Part shown: positions 50,631-61,617 of the stretch, one piece after another
Position numbering within the stretch: position 1 is the first letter of the stretch
Layout of the letters: the number at the start of each line of letters is the position of its first letter
Assembly (NCBI RefSeq): GCF_000024025.1
Contig: NC_013131.1
Coordinates: forward strand, 620,001 to 684,000
Direction: 5' to 3'
DNA: 64,000 nucleotides
Origin: Catenulispora acidiphila DSM 44928
Lineage (GTDB): Bacteria > Actinomycetota > Actinomycetes > Streptomycetales > Catenulisporaceae
Program-made: the position numbers and the translations under genes
Notes under the pieces: model-generated
Database searches by the model: none
Told to the model about the DNA's origin: nothing
The model's input: only the letters and a program-made list of their open reading frames with translations

Positions 50631-52448
50631 ATGCCGTCCACCCAGCGCACCATCCTCACCGCCGTGGCGTGGCCCTACGCCAACGGTCCCCGCCACATCG
50701 GGCACGTCTCCGGCTTCGGCGTCCCCTCCGATGTCTTCAGCCGCTATCAGCGGATGGCGGGCAACCGGGTGCTGATGGTCAGCGGGACCGACGAGCACGG
50801 GACGCCGATCCTGGTGCAGGCCGACAAGGAGGGCGTCACCGCCCGGGAGTTGGCCGACCGGTACAACCGGGTCATCGCTGAGGACCTGCAGTCGCTGGGT
50901 CTGGCCTATGACCTGTTCACCCGCACCACGACGCGCAACCACTACGCGGTCGTGCAGGAGATCTTCAAGGGTCTGTACGACAACGGCTACATCTTCCCCA
51001 AGACCACGATGGGCGCCATCAGCCCCTCGACCGGCCGTACGCTGCCGGACCGCTACATCGAGGGCACCTGCCCGATCTGCGGCTATGACGGCGCGCGCGG
51101 CGACCAGTGCGACAACTGCGGCAACCAGCTCGACCCGGACCGGCTGATCGACCCGCGCTCGCGGATCAACGGCGAGACGCCGAAGTTCATCGAGACCGAG
51201 CAGTTCTTCCTGGACCTGCCGGCCTTCGCCTCGGTGCTCGGCGGCTGGCTGCAGCAGCAGAAGACCTGGCGTCCCAACGTCCTGAAGTTCTCCCTGAACC
51301 TGCTGGACGACCTGCAGCCGCGCGCCATCTCCCGCGACCTGGACTGGGGCGTCCCGGTCCCGCTCGAGGGCTGGGTCGACCGCCCCGACAAGAAGCTCTA
51401 CGTCTGGTTCGACGCGGTCGTGGGCTACCTGAGCGCGAGCGTGGAGTGGGCCCGCCGCACCGGCGACCCGGACGCCTGGCGCGCCTTCTGGCAGACCGGC
51501 CCGAACGGCGAGGCGCCCGACGCCTACTACTTCATGGGCAAGGACAACATCGTCTTCCACTCCGAGATCTGGCCGGCGATGCTGCTGGGCTACGACGGCC
51601 GGGGCGAGAAGAACGGCAAGCCGGGCTCCCTCGGCGCGCTGAACCTCCCGCACGAGGTGGTCAGCTCAGAGTTCCTGACCATGGAGGGCCGCAAGTTCTC
51701 CTCCAGCCGCGCCGTGGTCATCTACGTCCGCGACTTCCTGTCCCGCTACGACGCCGACGCCCTGCGCTACTACATCACCGCGGCCGGCCCGGAGACGCAG
51801 GACACGGACTTCACCTGGTCGGAGTTCCTGCGCCGCAACAACGACGAGCTGGTCGCCGGCTGGGGCAACCTGGTCAACCGCGCCATCTCCATGGCGGCGA
51901 AGAACCTCGGACAGATCCCGGCCGCCAAGGACCTCACCGCCGAGGACGAGGCGCTGCTGGCGACCTCGCGCGGCGCCTTCGCCGTGGTCGGCGACCTGCT
52001 GGACCGCTGCCGCTTCAAGGCCGCGCTGGCCGAGGCGATGCGCCTGGTGGCCGAGGCCAACAAGTACGTCTCGGACCACGAGCCGTGGAAGCTGGCCAAG
52101 ACCGACCCCGAGCGCATGGCCACCGTCCTGCACGTCACCCTGCAGGTCGTGGACGACGCCAAGACCCTGCTGACCCCGTTCCTGCCCTTCTCCTCCGAGA
52201 AGGTCTTCCACCTGCTCGGCGGCGAGGGCACCTGGTCGGCGATGCCGGAGCTGCGGGAGGTCGAGGACCTGGACGGCGGCCCGGGGTACCCGGTGCTCAC
52301 CGGCGACTACGAGCAGGCGCTGGCCCGCTGGGAGTCGACCCCGATCGAGGCCGGCCGCCCGCTGGCGCCGCCGACGCCGATCTTCAAGAAGCTGGACCCC
52401 TCGATCGTCGACGAGGAGCTGGCGCGGCTCGGCGGCGAGGCGGCGTAG
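50631..52448 (+). CDS. metG: Methionyl-tRNA synthetase
   Basis: 605 residues. Class I signatures: [19 protein letters not shown] (HIGH) and [19 protein letters not shown] (KMSKS-like, here KFSSS). The zinc knuckle [18 protein letters not shown] is complete. The anticodon-binding helical domain fills the C-terminus. It charges tRNA-Met. ATG 50631 gives the normal N-terminus ([19 protein letters not shown]). Confidence 0.97.
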   Translation: MPSTQRTILTAVAWPYANGPRHIGHVSGFGVPSDVFSRYQRMAGNRVLMVSGTDEHGTPILVQADKEGVTARELADRYNRVIAEDLQSLGLAYDLFTRTTTRNHYAVVQEIFKGLYDNGYIFPKTTMGAISPSTGRTLPDRYIEGTCPICGYDGARGDQCDNCGNQLDPDRLIDPRSRINGETPKFIETEQFFLDLPAFASVLGGWLQQQKTWRPNVLKFSLNLLDDLQPRAISRDLDWGVPVPLEGWVDRPDKKLYVWFDAVVGYLSASVEWARRTGDPDAWRAFWQTGPNGEAPDAYYFMGKDNIVFHSEIWPAMLLGYDGRGEKNGKPGSLGALNLPHEVVSSEFLTMEGRKFSSSRAVVIYVRDFLSRYDADALRYYITAAGPETQDTDFTWSEFLRRNNDELVAGWGNLVNRAISMAAKNLGQIPAAKDLTAEDEALLATSRGAFAVVGDLLDRCRFKAALAEAMRLVAEANKYVSDHEPWKLAKTDPERMATVLHVTLQVVDDAKTLLTPFLPFSSEKVFHLLGGEGTWSAMPELREVEDLDGGPGYPVLTGDYEQALARWESTPIEAGRPLAPPTPIFKKLDPSIVDEELARLGGEAA

Positions 52449-52452
52449 GCGC

Positions 52453-53439
52453 GTGGCGGACAGTGAGACAGGGCTCGGCGGGACCGAGCCCGGCCCGGCG
52501 GATCCGGCCGCATCAGAGCCCGGCGAGACCAAGCGCAAGCGGAAGCGCAAGTCCCGGGAGCGGGACGAGACCCCGCCCCCGGCGCCCGAGCCGCTGCCGG
52601 CTCCGGTCGGCGACAGCCACACGCACCTGGACATGCAGGAGCCGGCGGCCGCGGACATCATCGCGGCCGCGGACGCGGTGAACGTGCGCCGGCTGGTCCA
52701 GGTCGGCGTCGACGTCCCGTCCTCGCGCACCGCCGTGGAGCTGGCCGCCGCCTTCGAGCGCGTCCATGCCGCCGTCGCCCTGCACCCGAACGAGGCGCCG
52801 CGCCTGGTCCTCGGCGACCCCGACGGCTGGTCCGGCCAGCACCGCGCGCCCGGCGGCGCGGCGGCGCTGGAGGAGGCGCTCGCCGAGATCGACAAGCTGG
52901 CCGCGGACGAGCAGGTCCTCGGTATCGGCGAGACCGGCCTGGACTACTTCCGCACCGGCCCGGAGGGCGCGCAGGCGCAGCAGGACTCCTTCCGCGCCCA
53001 CATCGCCATCGCCAAGCGGCATGGCAAAGCCCTGGTGATCCACGACCGCGACGCACACGAGGACGTCCTGCGCATCCTGGTCGAAGAGGGTTCCCCCGAA
53101 ACAGTGGTCTTCCACTGCTATTCGGGTGACGCCGCGATGGCGAAGGTGTGCGCCGAGCGCGGCTACTACATGTCCTTCGCCGGGAACCTCACCTACAAGG
53201 CCAATCAGGCATTGCAGGAGGCATTCCAGGTGGCGCCGATCGACCGGGTCCTGGTCGAGACCGACGCGCCGTTCCTGACGCCGCTCCCTTATAGAGGACG
53301 GCCGAACGCGCCCTACCTGGTTCCTTATACGGTGCGCGCCATGGCGGCGCTGCGAGGCATGGACAGTGTCACCGGTTTGGCCGAACTCTGTCAGGCCCTC
53401 GACAGCAACCTGCGGGATGCCTTCCAGGTGCGGGCATAA
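52453..53439 (+). CDS. tatD: TatD-family deoxyribonuclease
   Basis: 328 residues from GTG 52453, 4 bp after metG. The first ~55 residues are a Pro/Lys-rich extension. The TatD fold has GDSHTHLDMQEPAA (metal site), LGIGETGLDYFRTGPEG, ALVIHDRDAHEDVLRIL, VVFHCYSGDAAMAKVC and RVLVETDAPFLTPLPYRGR. It cuts DNA in repair and turnover. The metG–tatD–rpfB–ksgA order is conserved in actinomycetes. Confidence 0.93.
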   Translation: MADSETGLGGTEPGPADPAASEPGETKRKRKRKSRERDETPPPAPEPLPAPVGDSHTHLDMQEPAAADIIAAADAVNVRRLVQVGVDVPSSRTAVELAAAFERVHAAVALHPNEAPRLVLGDPDGWSGQHRAPGGAAALEEALAEIDKLAADEQVLGIGETGLDYFRTGPEGAQAQQDSFRAHIAIAKRHGKALVIHDRDAHEDVLRILVEEGSPETVVFHCYSGDAAMAKVCAERGYYMSFAGNLTYKANQALQEAFQVAPIDRVLVETDAPFLTPLPYRGRPNAPYLVPYTVRAMAALRGMDSVTGLAELCQALDSNLRDAFQVRA

Positions 53440-53643
53440 CGCCGGGGCATAGCCAGTCATATCAGTCGACCGACAGCCGACATGGAGTGAAAGGGATGTC
53501 GCAGGACATCCATCGGACTTCCGCTGGCGGCGCGGCGGGGTTGCCGCTAGTGTCGCCTCGGCAGCCGGATCGACGCTCTTTGAGAACGGGTCTTCGATGG
53601 AGTCCCGGGCGTCGTAGCCGGACACGGCGAGGTCTGGATCAGC

Positions 53644-54771
53644 GTGAGCAGTAGACGTTCCGCTAGTCGGCACAGCGAGGGTTCCAAGGTCAAGGTCCGC
53701 GCCGTTCAGGGCACGGTCCTGCTGGGACTCGTCGGCGCCGCCGGAGCCTACGTCGGCTTCGAGAAGACCGTCCATTTGACCGTGGACGGCCAGGAACGCA
53801 CCATCCACACGTTCGACGGCAAGGTCGCCGACGTCCTCAAGGCCCAGGGCATCAGCACCGACGGCCACGACCAGGTGGCGCCGGCTCCCGGCGAGAGCTT
53901 GGCGGACGGCGAGCAGATCTCGGTGCGCTACGGCCGCCAGCTGGACGTGAGCGTCGACGGCAAGGACCAGAAGATCTGGTCCACCGCCACGACCGTGGAC
54001 GAGGCGCTGGGCGATCTGGGCCTGCACGGCTCGAACCCCGCCCTGTCGGTCAACCGCGACCAGGCGATCGGCCGCCAGGGACTGAGTTTCCAGATCAAGA
54101 CCCAGCGGCACGTCAACGTCCTGGTCGACGGCCGCTCGATCCCGCTGGACACCACCGCGCAGACCGTGGCGCAGGCACTGAGCCAGGCCCATGTGACGCT
54201 GGCCGGCCAGGACACCGCGAGCCCGGCTCCGGACACCTTCCCGACCAACGGCGAGACCATCACCGTGGACCGGGTCACCGGGACGCAGGAGACCAAGCAG
54301 GTCCCGATCGCGTTCTCCACGACCGAGCAGTCCGACCCGAGCGCCTACGTCGGATCGCGGACCACGGTCTCCTCCGGCACGCAGGGCGTGCAGGAAGTCG
54401 TGTACGCGTACCTGACCGTCAACGGCGTGAAGCAGGCGCCGAAGATCGTCAGCAAGACCGTCACCAAGCAGCCGGTGAACGCGGTGGTCAAGGTCGGCAC
54501 CAAGCCGGTACCGACCACCGTGGCCGGCGCGGACAACCTGAACTGGGCCGGTGTCGCCCAGTGCGAGTCCGGCGGCAACCCCAAGTCGGTCGGCGGCGGC
54601 GGGCTGTACTTCGGGCTCTACCAATTCTCGGTGTCGACCTGGGCCGCGATGGGCGGTTCCGGGCTGCCCTCGAACGCCACGCCGGCGGAGCAGACCTACC
54701 GCGCGAAGCTGCTGTACGTGCGCTCCGGCGCCGGGCAGTGGCCGGTCTGCGGGCGGAAGCTGTTCACCTGA
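53644..54771 (+). CDS. rpfB: Resuscitation-promoting factor RpfB-like
   Basis: 375 residues from GTG 53644. It has an N-terminal membrane anchor/signal ([17 protein letters not shown]), three DUF348 units ([60 protein letters not shown]) and a G5 domain. The C-terminal transglycosylase-like Rpf domain is [18 protein letters not shown] then [17 protein letters not shown]. It cleaves peptidoglycan on the cell surface to wake dormant cells or spores. The 204-bp gap before it (53440–53643) contains no gene and no riboswitch that I can recognise. Confidence 0.93.
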   Translation: MSSRRSASRHSEGSKVKVRAVQGTVLLGLVGAAGAYVGFEKTVHLTVDGQERTIHTFDGKVADVLKAQGISTDGHDQVAPAPGESLADGEQISVRYGRQLDVSVDGKDQKIWSTATTVDEALGDLGLHGSNPALSVNRDQAIGRQGLSFQIKTQRHVNVLVDGRSIPLDTTAQTVAQALSQAHVTLAGQDTASPAPDTFPTNGETITVDRVTGTQETKQVPIAFSTTEQSDPSAYVGSRTTVSSGTQGVQEVVYAYLTVNGVKQAPKIVSKTVTKQPVNAVVKVGTKPVPTTVAGADNLNWAGVAQCESGGNPKSVGGGGLYFGLYQFSVSTWAAMGGSGLPSNATPAEQTYRAKLLYVRSGAGQWPVCGRKLFT

Positions 54772-54931
54772 CGCGGCCGAGCCTGTCAGCGACTTGCGAC
54801 GGCGCGGTATCCGGCGGGAGCCGGGTGCCGCGCCGTCGGCGTTCGGCCCGGTGAGAGCGCTTCGTATCAAAGGTGCGACGGATTACGCGGCGTTCTCCCG
54901 GGGGACCCGCCGCGGCATACGATGGCAGGCG

Positions 54932-55852
54932 ATGTCCGAAACCCCGCACTCCCCGCCACCGACTCCCGAGCCCGACCGGCTGCCGGCCCGCCTTTTGGGC
55001 CCCGCCGAGGTCCGCCGGCTCGCCGAGAAGCTCGGCGTCTCGCCGACCAAGAAGCTCGGGCAGAACTTCGTCATCGACCCGAACACGATCCGGCGGATCG
55101 TGCGGGCCGGCGACGTCACCGCCGAGGACGTGGTGGTCGAGGTCGGTCCGGGCCTGGGCTCGCTGACCCTCGGGCTGCTGGACGTGGCGCGCCGCGTCGT
55201 CGCCGTCGAGATCGACCCGGTCCTGGCCGCCGCGCTGCCGGACACGCTGGCCGAGTTCGCGCCGGGCATCGCCGCCGGGCAGGCGGAGTTCGAGCTGGTG
55301 CGCGCCGACGCGCTGCGGATCGCCGAGCTGCCCGGTTCGCCGCCGACCGCGCTGGTCGCGAACCTGCCCTACAACGTCGCGGTCCCGGTGCTGCTGCACA
55401 TGCTGGAGCGCTTCCCGAGCATCGAGCGCACGCTGATCATGGTCCAGTCCGAGGTCGCCGACCGGCTGGCCGCCGAGCCCGGCGGCCGGGTCTACGGCGT
55501 GCCGTCGGTCAAGGCCCGCTGGTACGCCGACGTCAAGCGGGCCGGCGCCATCGGCCGCAGCGTCTTCTGGCCGGCGCCGAACGTCGACTCCGGGCTGGTG
55601 CGCCTGGACCGCCGCGCCGTCCCGCCGAGCACGAAGGCCGGGCGCCGCGACGTGTTCGCCGCCGTGGACGCCGCCTTCGCCCAGCGCCGCAAGACCCTGC
55701 GGTCGGCGCTGAGCGGCTGGGCCGGCTCGCCGGCGGCCGCCGAGACGGCGCTGACCGCCGCCGGGATCAACCCGAGCGCGCGCGGCGAGACGCTGACCGT
55801 CGAGGAGTTCGCCCGGCTGGCCGAGCACCGGCCGCAGCGGGAGGCGGCATGA
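54932..55852 (+). CDS. ksgA: 16S rRNA dimethyladenosine transferase
   Basis: 306 residues from ATG 54932. It has [40 protein letters not shown] (SAM motif), [40 protein letters not shown] (NLPY catalytic) and [17 protein letters not shown]. It dimethylates two adenines in helix 45 of 16S rRNA. It overlaps ispE by ATGA. Confidence 0.96.
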   Translation: MSETPHSPPPTPEPDRLPARLLGPAEVRRLAEKLGVSPTKKLGQNFVIDPNTIRRIVRAGDVTAEDVVVEVGPGLGSLTLGLLDVARRVVAVEIDPVLAAALPDTLAEFAPGIAAGQAEFELVRADALRIAELPGSPPTALVANLPYNVAVPVLLHMLERFPSIERTLIMVQSEVADRLAAEPGGRVYGVPSVKARWYADVKRAGAIGRSVFWPAPNVDSGLVRLDRRAVPPSTKAGRRDVFAAVDAAFAQRRKTLRSALSGWAGSPAAAETALTAAGINPSARGETLTVEEFARLAEHRPQREAA

Positions 55853-56799
55853 GCTCCGCGGCGTACATCCCGGACGAGGGTCCGCGCCCCGGCGAGACCG
55901 AGTCCGTGACCGTCCGCGTCCCGGCGAAGGTCAACCTCGCGCTCTCCGTCGGCCCGCTGCGCTCCGACGGCTACCACGACCTGGCGACCGTCTTCCACGC
56001 CGTCGGGCTGTTCGACGAGGTCAACGCCGCCGCCGCCGACACCCTCGCGGTGACCTGCGAGGGCGAGGGCCAGGTCGAGGTGCCGCTGGACGACACCAAC
56101 CTGGCGTGGCGCGCCGCCGAGCTGCTGGCCCGGACCGTCGGCCGCAGCCCCGGCGTGCGGCTGCACCTGACCAAGGGCATCCCGGTGGCCGGCGGGATGG
56201 CGGGCGGCTCGGCCGACGCCGCCGGCGCGCTGGTCGCCTGCGACGCGCTGTGGGGCACCGGGCTCTCGCGCGACGACCTGCACGTCCTTGCCGCGCAGCT
56301 GGGCAGCGACGTCCCCTTCGCGCTCCACGGCGGCACAGCGATGGGCACCGGACGCGGCGAGCAGATCACGCCGGTGCTGGCCCGGGGCGAGTTCCACTGG
56401 GTCTTCGCCTTCGCTCATGACGGGCTTTCCACTCCGGCGGTCTTCCACGAGCTGGACCGGCTGCGTGAGGCTGCGGGGGAGGAGGCGACGGCTCCGGGAG
56501 TGGAGGACGAGCTGCTGCGGGCGCTGCGGGCCGGAGACTCAACGCTGCTGGGTGCGGCGCTGCGCAACGACCTCACGCGGCCCGCGACCTCGTTGCGTCC
56601 CGATTTGCGCGCCACGCTCCAAGCCGGCCGCGAAGCCGGAGCGCTGGGAACCCTGCTCTCCGGATCCGGCCCGACCTGCGCTTTCCTCGCCGCCGACGCG
56701 GTCGCCGCGGCTACGGTCGCGGCGGCGCTGGAGGCGGCGCCCTCGGTCCGTGCGGTGCGGCGGGCGTTGGGTCCCGCTGCGGGCGCGCACCTGCTGTGA
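55849..56799 (+). CDS. ispE: 4-diphosphocytidyl-2-C-methyl-D-erythritol kinase
   Basis: 316 residues. GHMP kinase motifs: [40 protein letters not shown] (ATP loop), [20 protein letters not shown] and [16 protein letters not shown]. It phosphorylates CDP-methylerythritol in the non-mevalonate isoprenoid pathway. Start ATG 55849 overlaps the ksgA stop. Confidence 0.96.
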   Translation: MSSAAYIPDEGPRPGETESVTVRVPAKVNLALSVGPLRSDGYHDLATVFHAVGLFDEVNAAAADTLAVTCEGEGQVEVPLDDTNLAWRAAELLARTVGRSPGVRLHLTKGIPVAGGMAGGSADAAGALVACDALWGTGLSRDDLHVLAAQLGSDVPFALHGGTAMGTGRGEQITPVLARGEFHWVFAFAHDGLSTPAVFHELDRLREAAGEEATAPGVEDELLRALRAGDSTLLGAALRNDLTRPATSLRPDLRATLQAGREAGALGTLLSGSGPTCAFLAADAVAAATVAAALEAAPSVRAVRRALGPAAGAHLL

Positions 56800-56872
56800 G
56801 AACGGCAAACGTCGCCGCCGTGCCACCGAACCCGATACCCGCCGATACGCTTTCCCCTCAGAAGGGGGACCC

Positions 56873-59386
56873 ATGGATGCGCTGAAGCCCGAAGACCCGT
56901 CCCGCGTCGGGCCGTTCACCCCGCTCGCGCGGATCGGCGCGGGCGGCATGGGCCGGGTCTACCTGGCCCGGTCGCGCGGCGGCCGGCCGGTGGCGGTGAA
57001 GGTCATCCGCGCCGAGTACGCCGAGGACGAGCGCTTCCGCACCCGGTTCCGGCGCGAGGTGCAGGCCGCGCGCACCGTGGACGGGATGTACACGGCGCCG
57101 GTCCTGGACGCCGGTCCCGACGACGCCGAGCCGTGGCTGGCCACCGCCTACATACCCGGTCCCTCCCTTCAGCGCGCCGTCCACGAGCACGGTCCGCTGC
57201 CCGAGCGCACGGCGCGGGTCATGGGCGCCGGCATCGCTGAGGCGCTGGGCGCGATCCACAGCGCCGGCCTGATCCACCGCGACCTGAAGCCCTCGAACGT
57301 CATCCTCGGCCCGGACGGCCCGCGCGTCATCGACTTCGGCATCAGCGCCAGCGAGGGCGGCAGCTCCCTGACCACGACCGGCATCGTCGTCGGCTCGCCG
57401 CGCTACTCCAGCCCCGAGCAGTGCCGCGCCGATCCGGCGCTGGGACCGGCCTCCGACGTCTTCGCGCTCGGCGGCGTCATGGTCTACGCCACCACCGGCG
57501 TCCCGCCCTTCGGCGACGGTCCGGACCACGTCCAGCTCTACCTCGTGGTGCACGAGACCCCGGACCTGACCGGGGTGCCGATGGGGCTGCGGCCGATCGT
57601 CTCGGCGTGCCTGGAGAAGGACCCGGCCAACCGGCCGACCACCGACGAGCTGCTGGACACCCTGCTGCCGCCCGAAGAGGCCGGCGCGACCAACGCCGTG
57701 GACTGGCTGCCCGACGCTGTGTACCGGGACCTGCGCGAGTACTCCGCCGCGCCGATCGTGGCGCTGGCGGCGGGGACGACGCACGAGCGCGGCGAGGACT
57801 CCGCGCGGACGCCCGCCCCGGGCGAGGCGACCCCCACCGGCGCCGGCTTCGACGGCGGGGGCGTCACGGGGATCGGCAGCGGTGTGGGCACGACCGCCGC
57901 GCCCTCGTCCGCCGGCTCGGATGGACCCTCGAACCCGGGGCGGCGCCGGATGCTGGCTGGGATCGCGGGCGCCGTGGTCGTGGCCGCGGGCGGCGGCGGT
58001 GCCTGGTACGCCGCGACGCGCGACAGCGGCAGGAAGTCGGCGACGCAGAGCGCCGGGGCGACCTTCCCGCCCTCGACGGGGTCGCAGAACCCTTCCACGC
58101 CCGCGGCGCCCTCGACGACGCCCACGCCCTCGACCACGCCCTCGACGACGCCCACGCCGACCCCCTCGCACGTCCTGGGTCCGTGGCAGGAGGACTGGAG
58201 CTCGAAGACCGACCTGGGCGGCGCCTCGGGCGGCGCGGTGATCAGCGGCAGCAAGCTGGTCGGCGTCTACACGGCCACGAGCGTGTCCAACCCGATCCCG
58301 CCGCAGGACCTGATCGCGATCGACACCGTCTCGGGCGGCTCGGCGTTCCCCGCGAGGTCGATCCCCGCGGTCGACAACGTCGGGGGCGCGGGGATCGCCG
58401 CCGACGACACGCACGCGTACAGCTACGGCGCCGGGACCGTCTACGCGTGGAACCTCAGCGACGGCTCGGCGGCGTGGAACGCCAAGAGCGGCCTGCAGAC
58501 CTCGACGTCCACCAACAACATGCCCACGACCGGCATCCTCGGGATGGTCGGTACCCTCCTGATGGTCGGCTCCGGCAACTACGACCCCGGATTCCCGCCC
58601 TGCCTGGCCGCGTTCGACGTCACGCTCAAGAAGGCGGTCTGGACGTTGAAGCCGGAGGACATGCAGATCGTGGCCTCCCCGCCGACCGGACTGGTCCTGA
58701 ACCAGACCAGCATCGCCGTGTCGATCCCCAAGCTGGGGAACCTGTTCTACGTGATGCTCTGCGACGAGAACTCGCTGCGGGTGCTCAAGGCCATGGACAT
58801 GGCCACGGGCAAGGAGGTCTGGCACGTCTTCTTCGAGGCCTACAGCGACAACGGCGCCGGCACCGTCACCCCGACCGTGACCGGCACTGAGCAGCACGTC
58901 TACCTCACCGACATGCACAGCGGCTCGGTCCACGCCTACAGCGCCGCCGGCAAGTGGATGTGGACCTACCCCAGCGCCGTGGGCAAGACGGCGCCCTCCT
59001 CCGACCGCCGCTTCACCGGCCAGGTCCTGGAGTCCGGCGACGCCGTCTACGCCGCCGACGCGAACCGCGTCTACGCCCTCCAGGTGAGCACCAAGGCGGT
59101 CGGCGGAACCCCGGTGTGGAAGAACCCTGCGACGTTCAACGGCATCGCCAACGTCCCCGCCCTCGTCGGCGACAAGATCTGGGTCGAGGTCCACACCCCC
59201 ACGGAGAAGAACCCGCTGGCGATGATCGTGGTGGACACCGCCGACGGCCAGGTCGTGCACTCCTACCCGATGCCCGAGGGCCCGACCGCCAGCAGCGCCG
59301 AGCTCACGGTCCCCGACCCCTCCGGCCAGGCGGCGTACGTCCTGACCGCCAGCGGCCAGGTGCTCGGCTACCGGCGGAACCAGTGA
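56873..59386 (+). CDS. Transmembrane Ser/Thr protein kinase with PQQ-type propeller sensor
   Basis: 837 residues from ATG 56873. Kinase domain (~15–270): ARIGAGGMGRVYLARSRGGR (P-loop), PVAVKVIRAEY (Lys), LIHRDLKPSNVILG, VIDFGISASEG (DFG) and GSPRYSSPEQ. A Thr/Pro linker flanks one membrane helix (RRMLAGIAGAVVVAAGGGGA). The exterior ~450 residues consist of PQQ-like beta-propeller repeats (AIAADDTHAYSYGAGTVYAW-like blades, VHAYSAAGKWMWTYPSAVG). The layout is that of actinobacterial PknB/PknD-type receptors sensing an extracellular ligand. Confidence 0.9.
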   Translation: MDALKPEDPSRVGPFTPLARIGAGGMGRVYLARSRGGRPVAVKVIRAEYAEDERFRTRFRREVQAARTVDGMYTAPVLDAGPDDAEPWLATAYIPGPSLQRAVHEHGPLPERTARVMGAGIAEALGAIHSAGLIHRDLKPSNVILGPDGPRVIDFGISASEGGSSLTTTGIVVGSPRYSSPEQCRADPALGPASDVFALGGVMVYATTGVPPFGDGPDHVQLYLVVHETPDLTGVPMGLRPIVSACLEKDPANRPTTDELLDTLLPPEEAGATNAVDWLPDAVYRDLREYSAAPIVALAAGTTHERGEDSARTPAPGEATPTGAGFDGGGVTGIGSGVGTTAAPSSAGSDGPSNPGRRRMLAGIAGAVVVAAGGGGAWYAATRDSGRKSATQSAGATFPPSTGSQNPSTPAAPSTTPTPSTTPSTTPTPTPSHVLGPWQEDWSSKTDLGGASGGAVISGSKLVGVYTATSVSNPIPPQDLIAIDTVSGGSAFPARSIPAVDNVGGAGIAADDTHAYSYGAGTVYAWNLSDGSAAWNAKSGLQTSTSTNNMPTTGILGMVGTLLMVGSGNYDPGFPPCLAAFDVTLKKAVWTLKPEDMQIVASPPTGLVLNQTSIAVSIPKLGNLFYVMLCDENSLRVLKAMDMATGKEVWHVFFEAYSDNGAGTVTPTVTGTEQHVYLTDMHSGSVHAYSAAGKWMWTYPSAVGKTAPSSDRRFTGQVLESGDAVYAADANRVYALQVSTKAVGGTPVWKNPATFNGIANVPALVGDKIWVEVHTPTEKNPLAMIVVDTADGQVVHSYPMPEGPTASSAELTVPDPSGQAAYVLTASGQVLGYRRNQ

Positions 59387-59406
59387 GCGGGCAGGAGAGC
59401 GCACGC

Positions 59407-59444
59407 ATGAGTACGGGATTGAGTACGGGATTGAGTACGCGAAT
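59407..59444 (+). repeat. Short tandem repeat ATTGAGTACGGG
   Basis: Three consecutive 12-bp units, the first ATGAGTACGGG. It lies in the 107-bp gap between the kinase and the next gene, with further GAGT/GTACTC pieces behind it. No function seen. Confidence 0.7.
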
Positions 59445-59493
59445 GAGTGCTCGTACTCACGACCACTGACCCCGCCACCGACATCATCGAAGC

Positions 59494-59784
59494 ATGAGTA
59501 CGCCACTGGCACAAAAGAACACGGCCGCGTACTACTTCCAGGCGGTCGCCTCCTTCATCGTTTCCACCGGCGCGACCGTCATCGGTATCGCCTACCTCCC
59601 CGTCAACGCCTGGGAGCGCGCCTTCCTCGGCCTGGGACTGCTGTACACCATCACCTCGGCCATCACTCTCGCCAAGGTCGTCCGCGACAAGCAGGACGAG
59701 GTACAACTCGTCGGCCGCGTCGACAAGGCCCGGCTCGACAAGCTGCTGACCGAGCACGATCCGTATCGGGTGGACGCGCCTTAG
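59494..59784 (+). CDS. YiaA/YiaB two-helix membrane protein
   Basis: 96 residues. Two membrane helices, AVASFIVSTGATVIGIAYLP and AFLGLGLLYTITSAITLAKV, follow the conserved NTAAYYFQ, and a short charged tail ends with DPYRVDAP. The YiaAB family has this helix pair and no known biochemical role. Confidence 0.85.
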   Translation: MSTPLAQKNTAAYYFQAVASFIVSTGATVIGIAYLPVNAWERAFLGLGLLYTITSAITLAKVVRDKQDEVQLVGRVDKARLDKLLTEHDPYRVDAP

Positions 59785-59837
59785 GCGGGGGTTCTGGGCG
59801 GCAGACACCCAACGTCGGCAGCCTTGCCGCCCCCACC

Positions 59838-60362
59838 TCACGCCTCGCCCTCCTCCGCCGCCTCCTTGCCCGCCGCATCAGGAACCATCACCTCGTCGTT
59901 CGCGAAGCGCGACGCCCAGCGCCGCCCGTCGGCGAACTTCAGCACCGGGATGTGCCGGACCTCCAACGCCAGCAGCACCAGTGCTGTGCCGCCGGTGGCG
60001 AGGATGAGGCGGCCGAAGCCGCAGGCGGCGCCGATGGCGGCGGCGGCGAAGATGGTGGCGGCGGTGGTGACGCCTTTGACGGTGTCGAGCAGGTGGCGGC
60101 GGGCGTTGAGGGTCAGGTTGGGGCGGAAGACCACGCCGGCGCCGATGAAACCGACGCCGGTGATGACGCCGGCCAGGGCGTTGGGGGCGTTGCCGTCCTT
60201 GGCCAGGACGGCGATGATGGCGCTGCCGACGCCGATCAGGGAGAACGTGCGGTCGCCCGCCGGGGAGCCGCGCAGGTCGCGTTCGAAGCCGAGCAGGTAG
60301 GTCGGGGCGAAGGCCAGGGTCAGGCGGCCCAGCTGGCTCAGGCTTTCCAGGTGCAGGTGCAC
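59838..60362 (-). CDS. MgtC/SapB-family membrane protein
   Basis: 174 residues: LGRLTLAFAPTYLLGFERDL, RTFSLIGVGSAIIAVLA, GVITGVGFIGAGVVF (signature) and VKGVTTAATIFAAAAIGAAC. Hydrophobic part of MgtC without the C-terminal cytoplasmic domain. MgtC proteins support growth at low magnesium and in acid, partly by inhibiting ATP synthase in pathogens. Its role in this organism is not evident. Confidence 0.88.
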   Translation of the reverse strand: MHLHLESLSQLGRLTLAFAPTYLLGFERDLRGSPAGDRTFSLIGVGSAIIAVLAKDGNAPNALAGVITGVGFIGAGVVFRPNLTLNARRHLLDTVKGVTTAATIFAAAAIGAACGFGRLILATGGTALVLLALEVRHIPVLKFADGRRWASRFANDEVMVPDAAGKEAAEEGEA

Positions 60363-60372
60363 ATCAGTTCCC

Positions 60373-61617
60373 TTATATGCCGGGGGCGCGGTGCCGGTCG
60401 GCTGGGCGCAGCATCGGTGCCAGTTCGGTGAGTGTGGCGTTCAACTGCTCGACTTCCTCGTCCGTGTTCGCCGCGGTCACCTGGATCCGGAACCCGGCCT
60501 GGTCCCGCGGGACCAGCGGATACGCCGCCAGTGTGACGTAGATGCCGCGCTCCCACAGGATCGTGGCGATCGCGTCGATGTCGGACGGCTCGCGCGCCGG
60601 CAGCTCGATGATGGGGAAGCCGCTGACGTTCGGGGTGGAGAGCCCGAGCTTGCGGACGTGGTCGATGACCCGCGCCGTCTTGTGCCAAAGCCGGCCGCGA
60701 ATCTCCTCGCCGCGCTCGCGGTTCACCTTCAGCCCGGCCAGAACGGTCGCCAGCGAAGCCGTCGGCGACGGTCCCGAATACAGGTACGGCGCCGCCGCGA
60801 ACTTCAGGTACTCCTTCATCTGCGTCGGCAGCGCCAGGAACGCCAGCAGCGAGGAGTACGCCTTCGAGAACCCGCCGACGAGCACCAGCCCTTCGTAGGA
60901 CTCCCCGAGGTGCCGCACGATGCTGTTCCCGAGCGCCCCGTACGGCGAGGTCTCCGCCTCCGACCGCTCGCCGATGACGCCGAACCCGTGCGCGTCGTCG
61001 ACGTACAGCAGCGCGCCCTCGGCCCGGCAGATGTCCGCGATCGCCGCCAGCCCCGGCTCGTTGCCGCTCATGCTGTTGATGCCGTCCATGCACACCAGCC
61101 GCGGCAGGTCCTTCGGCGCCTTGCGCAGGGCGATCGCCAGCCCGCCGAGGTCGGTGGCACGCCAGCGGTGCAGCGTGGCGCCGTTGCCGCGCGCCACCGA
61201 GCTGCCGTCGTAGATGGTGCGGTGCGCCTGCGCTTCGCAGAACACTGTCCCCTTGCCGGCCAGGACCGGGATCACCGTCATGTGGATGTGCGTGATCGTC
61301 GGGAGTACCAGCGTGTCAGGAGCCTGTAACAGGTCGGTGAGCTGATCCTCGATGTCCAGGTACGGCTTGGGATTCCCCAGCAGCCGCGACCAGCTCGGGT
61401 GCGTTCCCCACTTCGCGATCAGCTCCGCCGGGGCGGCCATGATCTCCGGATCGACGTCGAATCCGAGGTAGTTGCAGGACGCGAAGTCCGACAGCCAGTG
61501 GTCGCCGATCCGGATCCGCCGCGGCTCCTTCCGATCCTGCTCCTCGATGACGGCGTCGTAGAACCTCGTGGTGTCCTTCAGCCGGGCGAGCTCGGCCCAT
61601 ACTTCGTGCCGCGCCAT
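60373..61617 (-). CDS. Alpha-oxoamine-synthase-like PLP enzyme (KBL/BioF family)
   Basis: 414 residues from ATG 61617. It has DFASCNYLGFDVDPEIMAAP, SWSRLLGNPKPYLDIEDQL, YVDDAHGFGVIGERSEAETS (Asp and His contacting PLP), LVLVGGFSKAYSSLLAFLAL (Schiff-base Lys) and GRLWHKTARVIDHV. It condenses an amino acid with an acyl-CoA/ACP, losing CO2. No biotin genes are nearby. The start overlaps the stop of the GGDEF–EAL gene (TGATG), coupling it to c-di-GMP signalling. This raises the option of an autoinducer synthase like CqsA, which is speculation. Confidence 0.85.
   Translation of the reverse strand: MARHEVWAELARLKDTTRFYDAVIEEQDRKEPRRIRIGDHWLSDFASCNYLGFDVDPEIMAAPAELIAKWGTHPSWSRLLGNPKPYLDIEDQLTDLLQAPDTLVLPTITHIHMTVIPVLAGKGTVFCEAQAHRTIYDGSSVARGNGATLHRWRATDLGGLAIALRKAPKDLPRLVCMDGINSMSGNEPGLAAIADICRAEGALLYVDDAHGFGVIGERSEAETSPYGALGNSIVRHLGESYEGLVLVGGFSKAYSSLLAFLALPTQMKEYLKFAAAPYLYSGPSPTASLATVLAGLKVNRERGEEIRGRLWHKTARVIDHVRKLGLSTPNVSGFPIIELPAREPSDIDAIATILWERGIYVTLAAYPLVPRDQAGFRIQVTAANTDEEVEQLNATLTELAPMLRPADRHRAPGI

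Noticed and set aside
53440-53643. A c-di-AMP (ydaO-type) riboswitch upstream of rpfB, as known before some rpf genes
   Set aside because: I could not find the conserved core sequences or pairing pattern in this leader.
52513-54870. A 785-codon minus-strand open frame over tatD and rpfB
   Set aside because: It lies entirely opposite two well-recognised genes and has the composition of a shadow frame.
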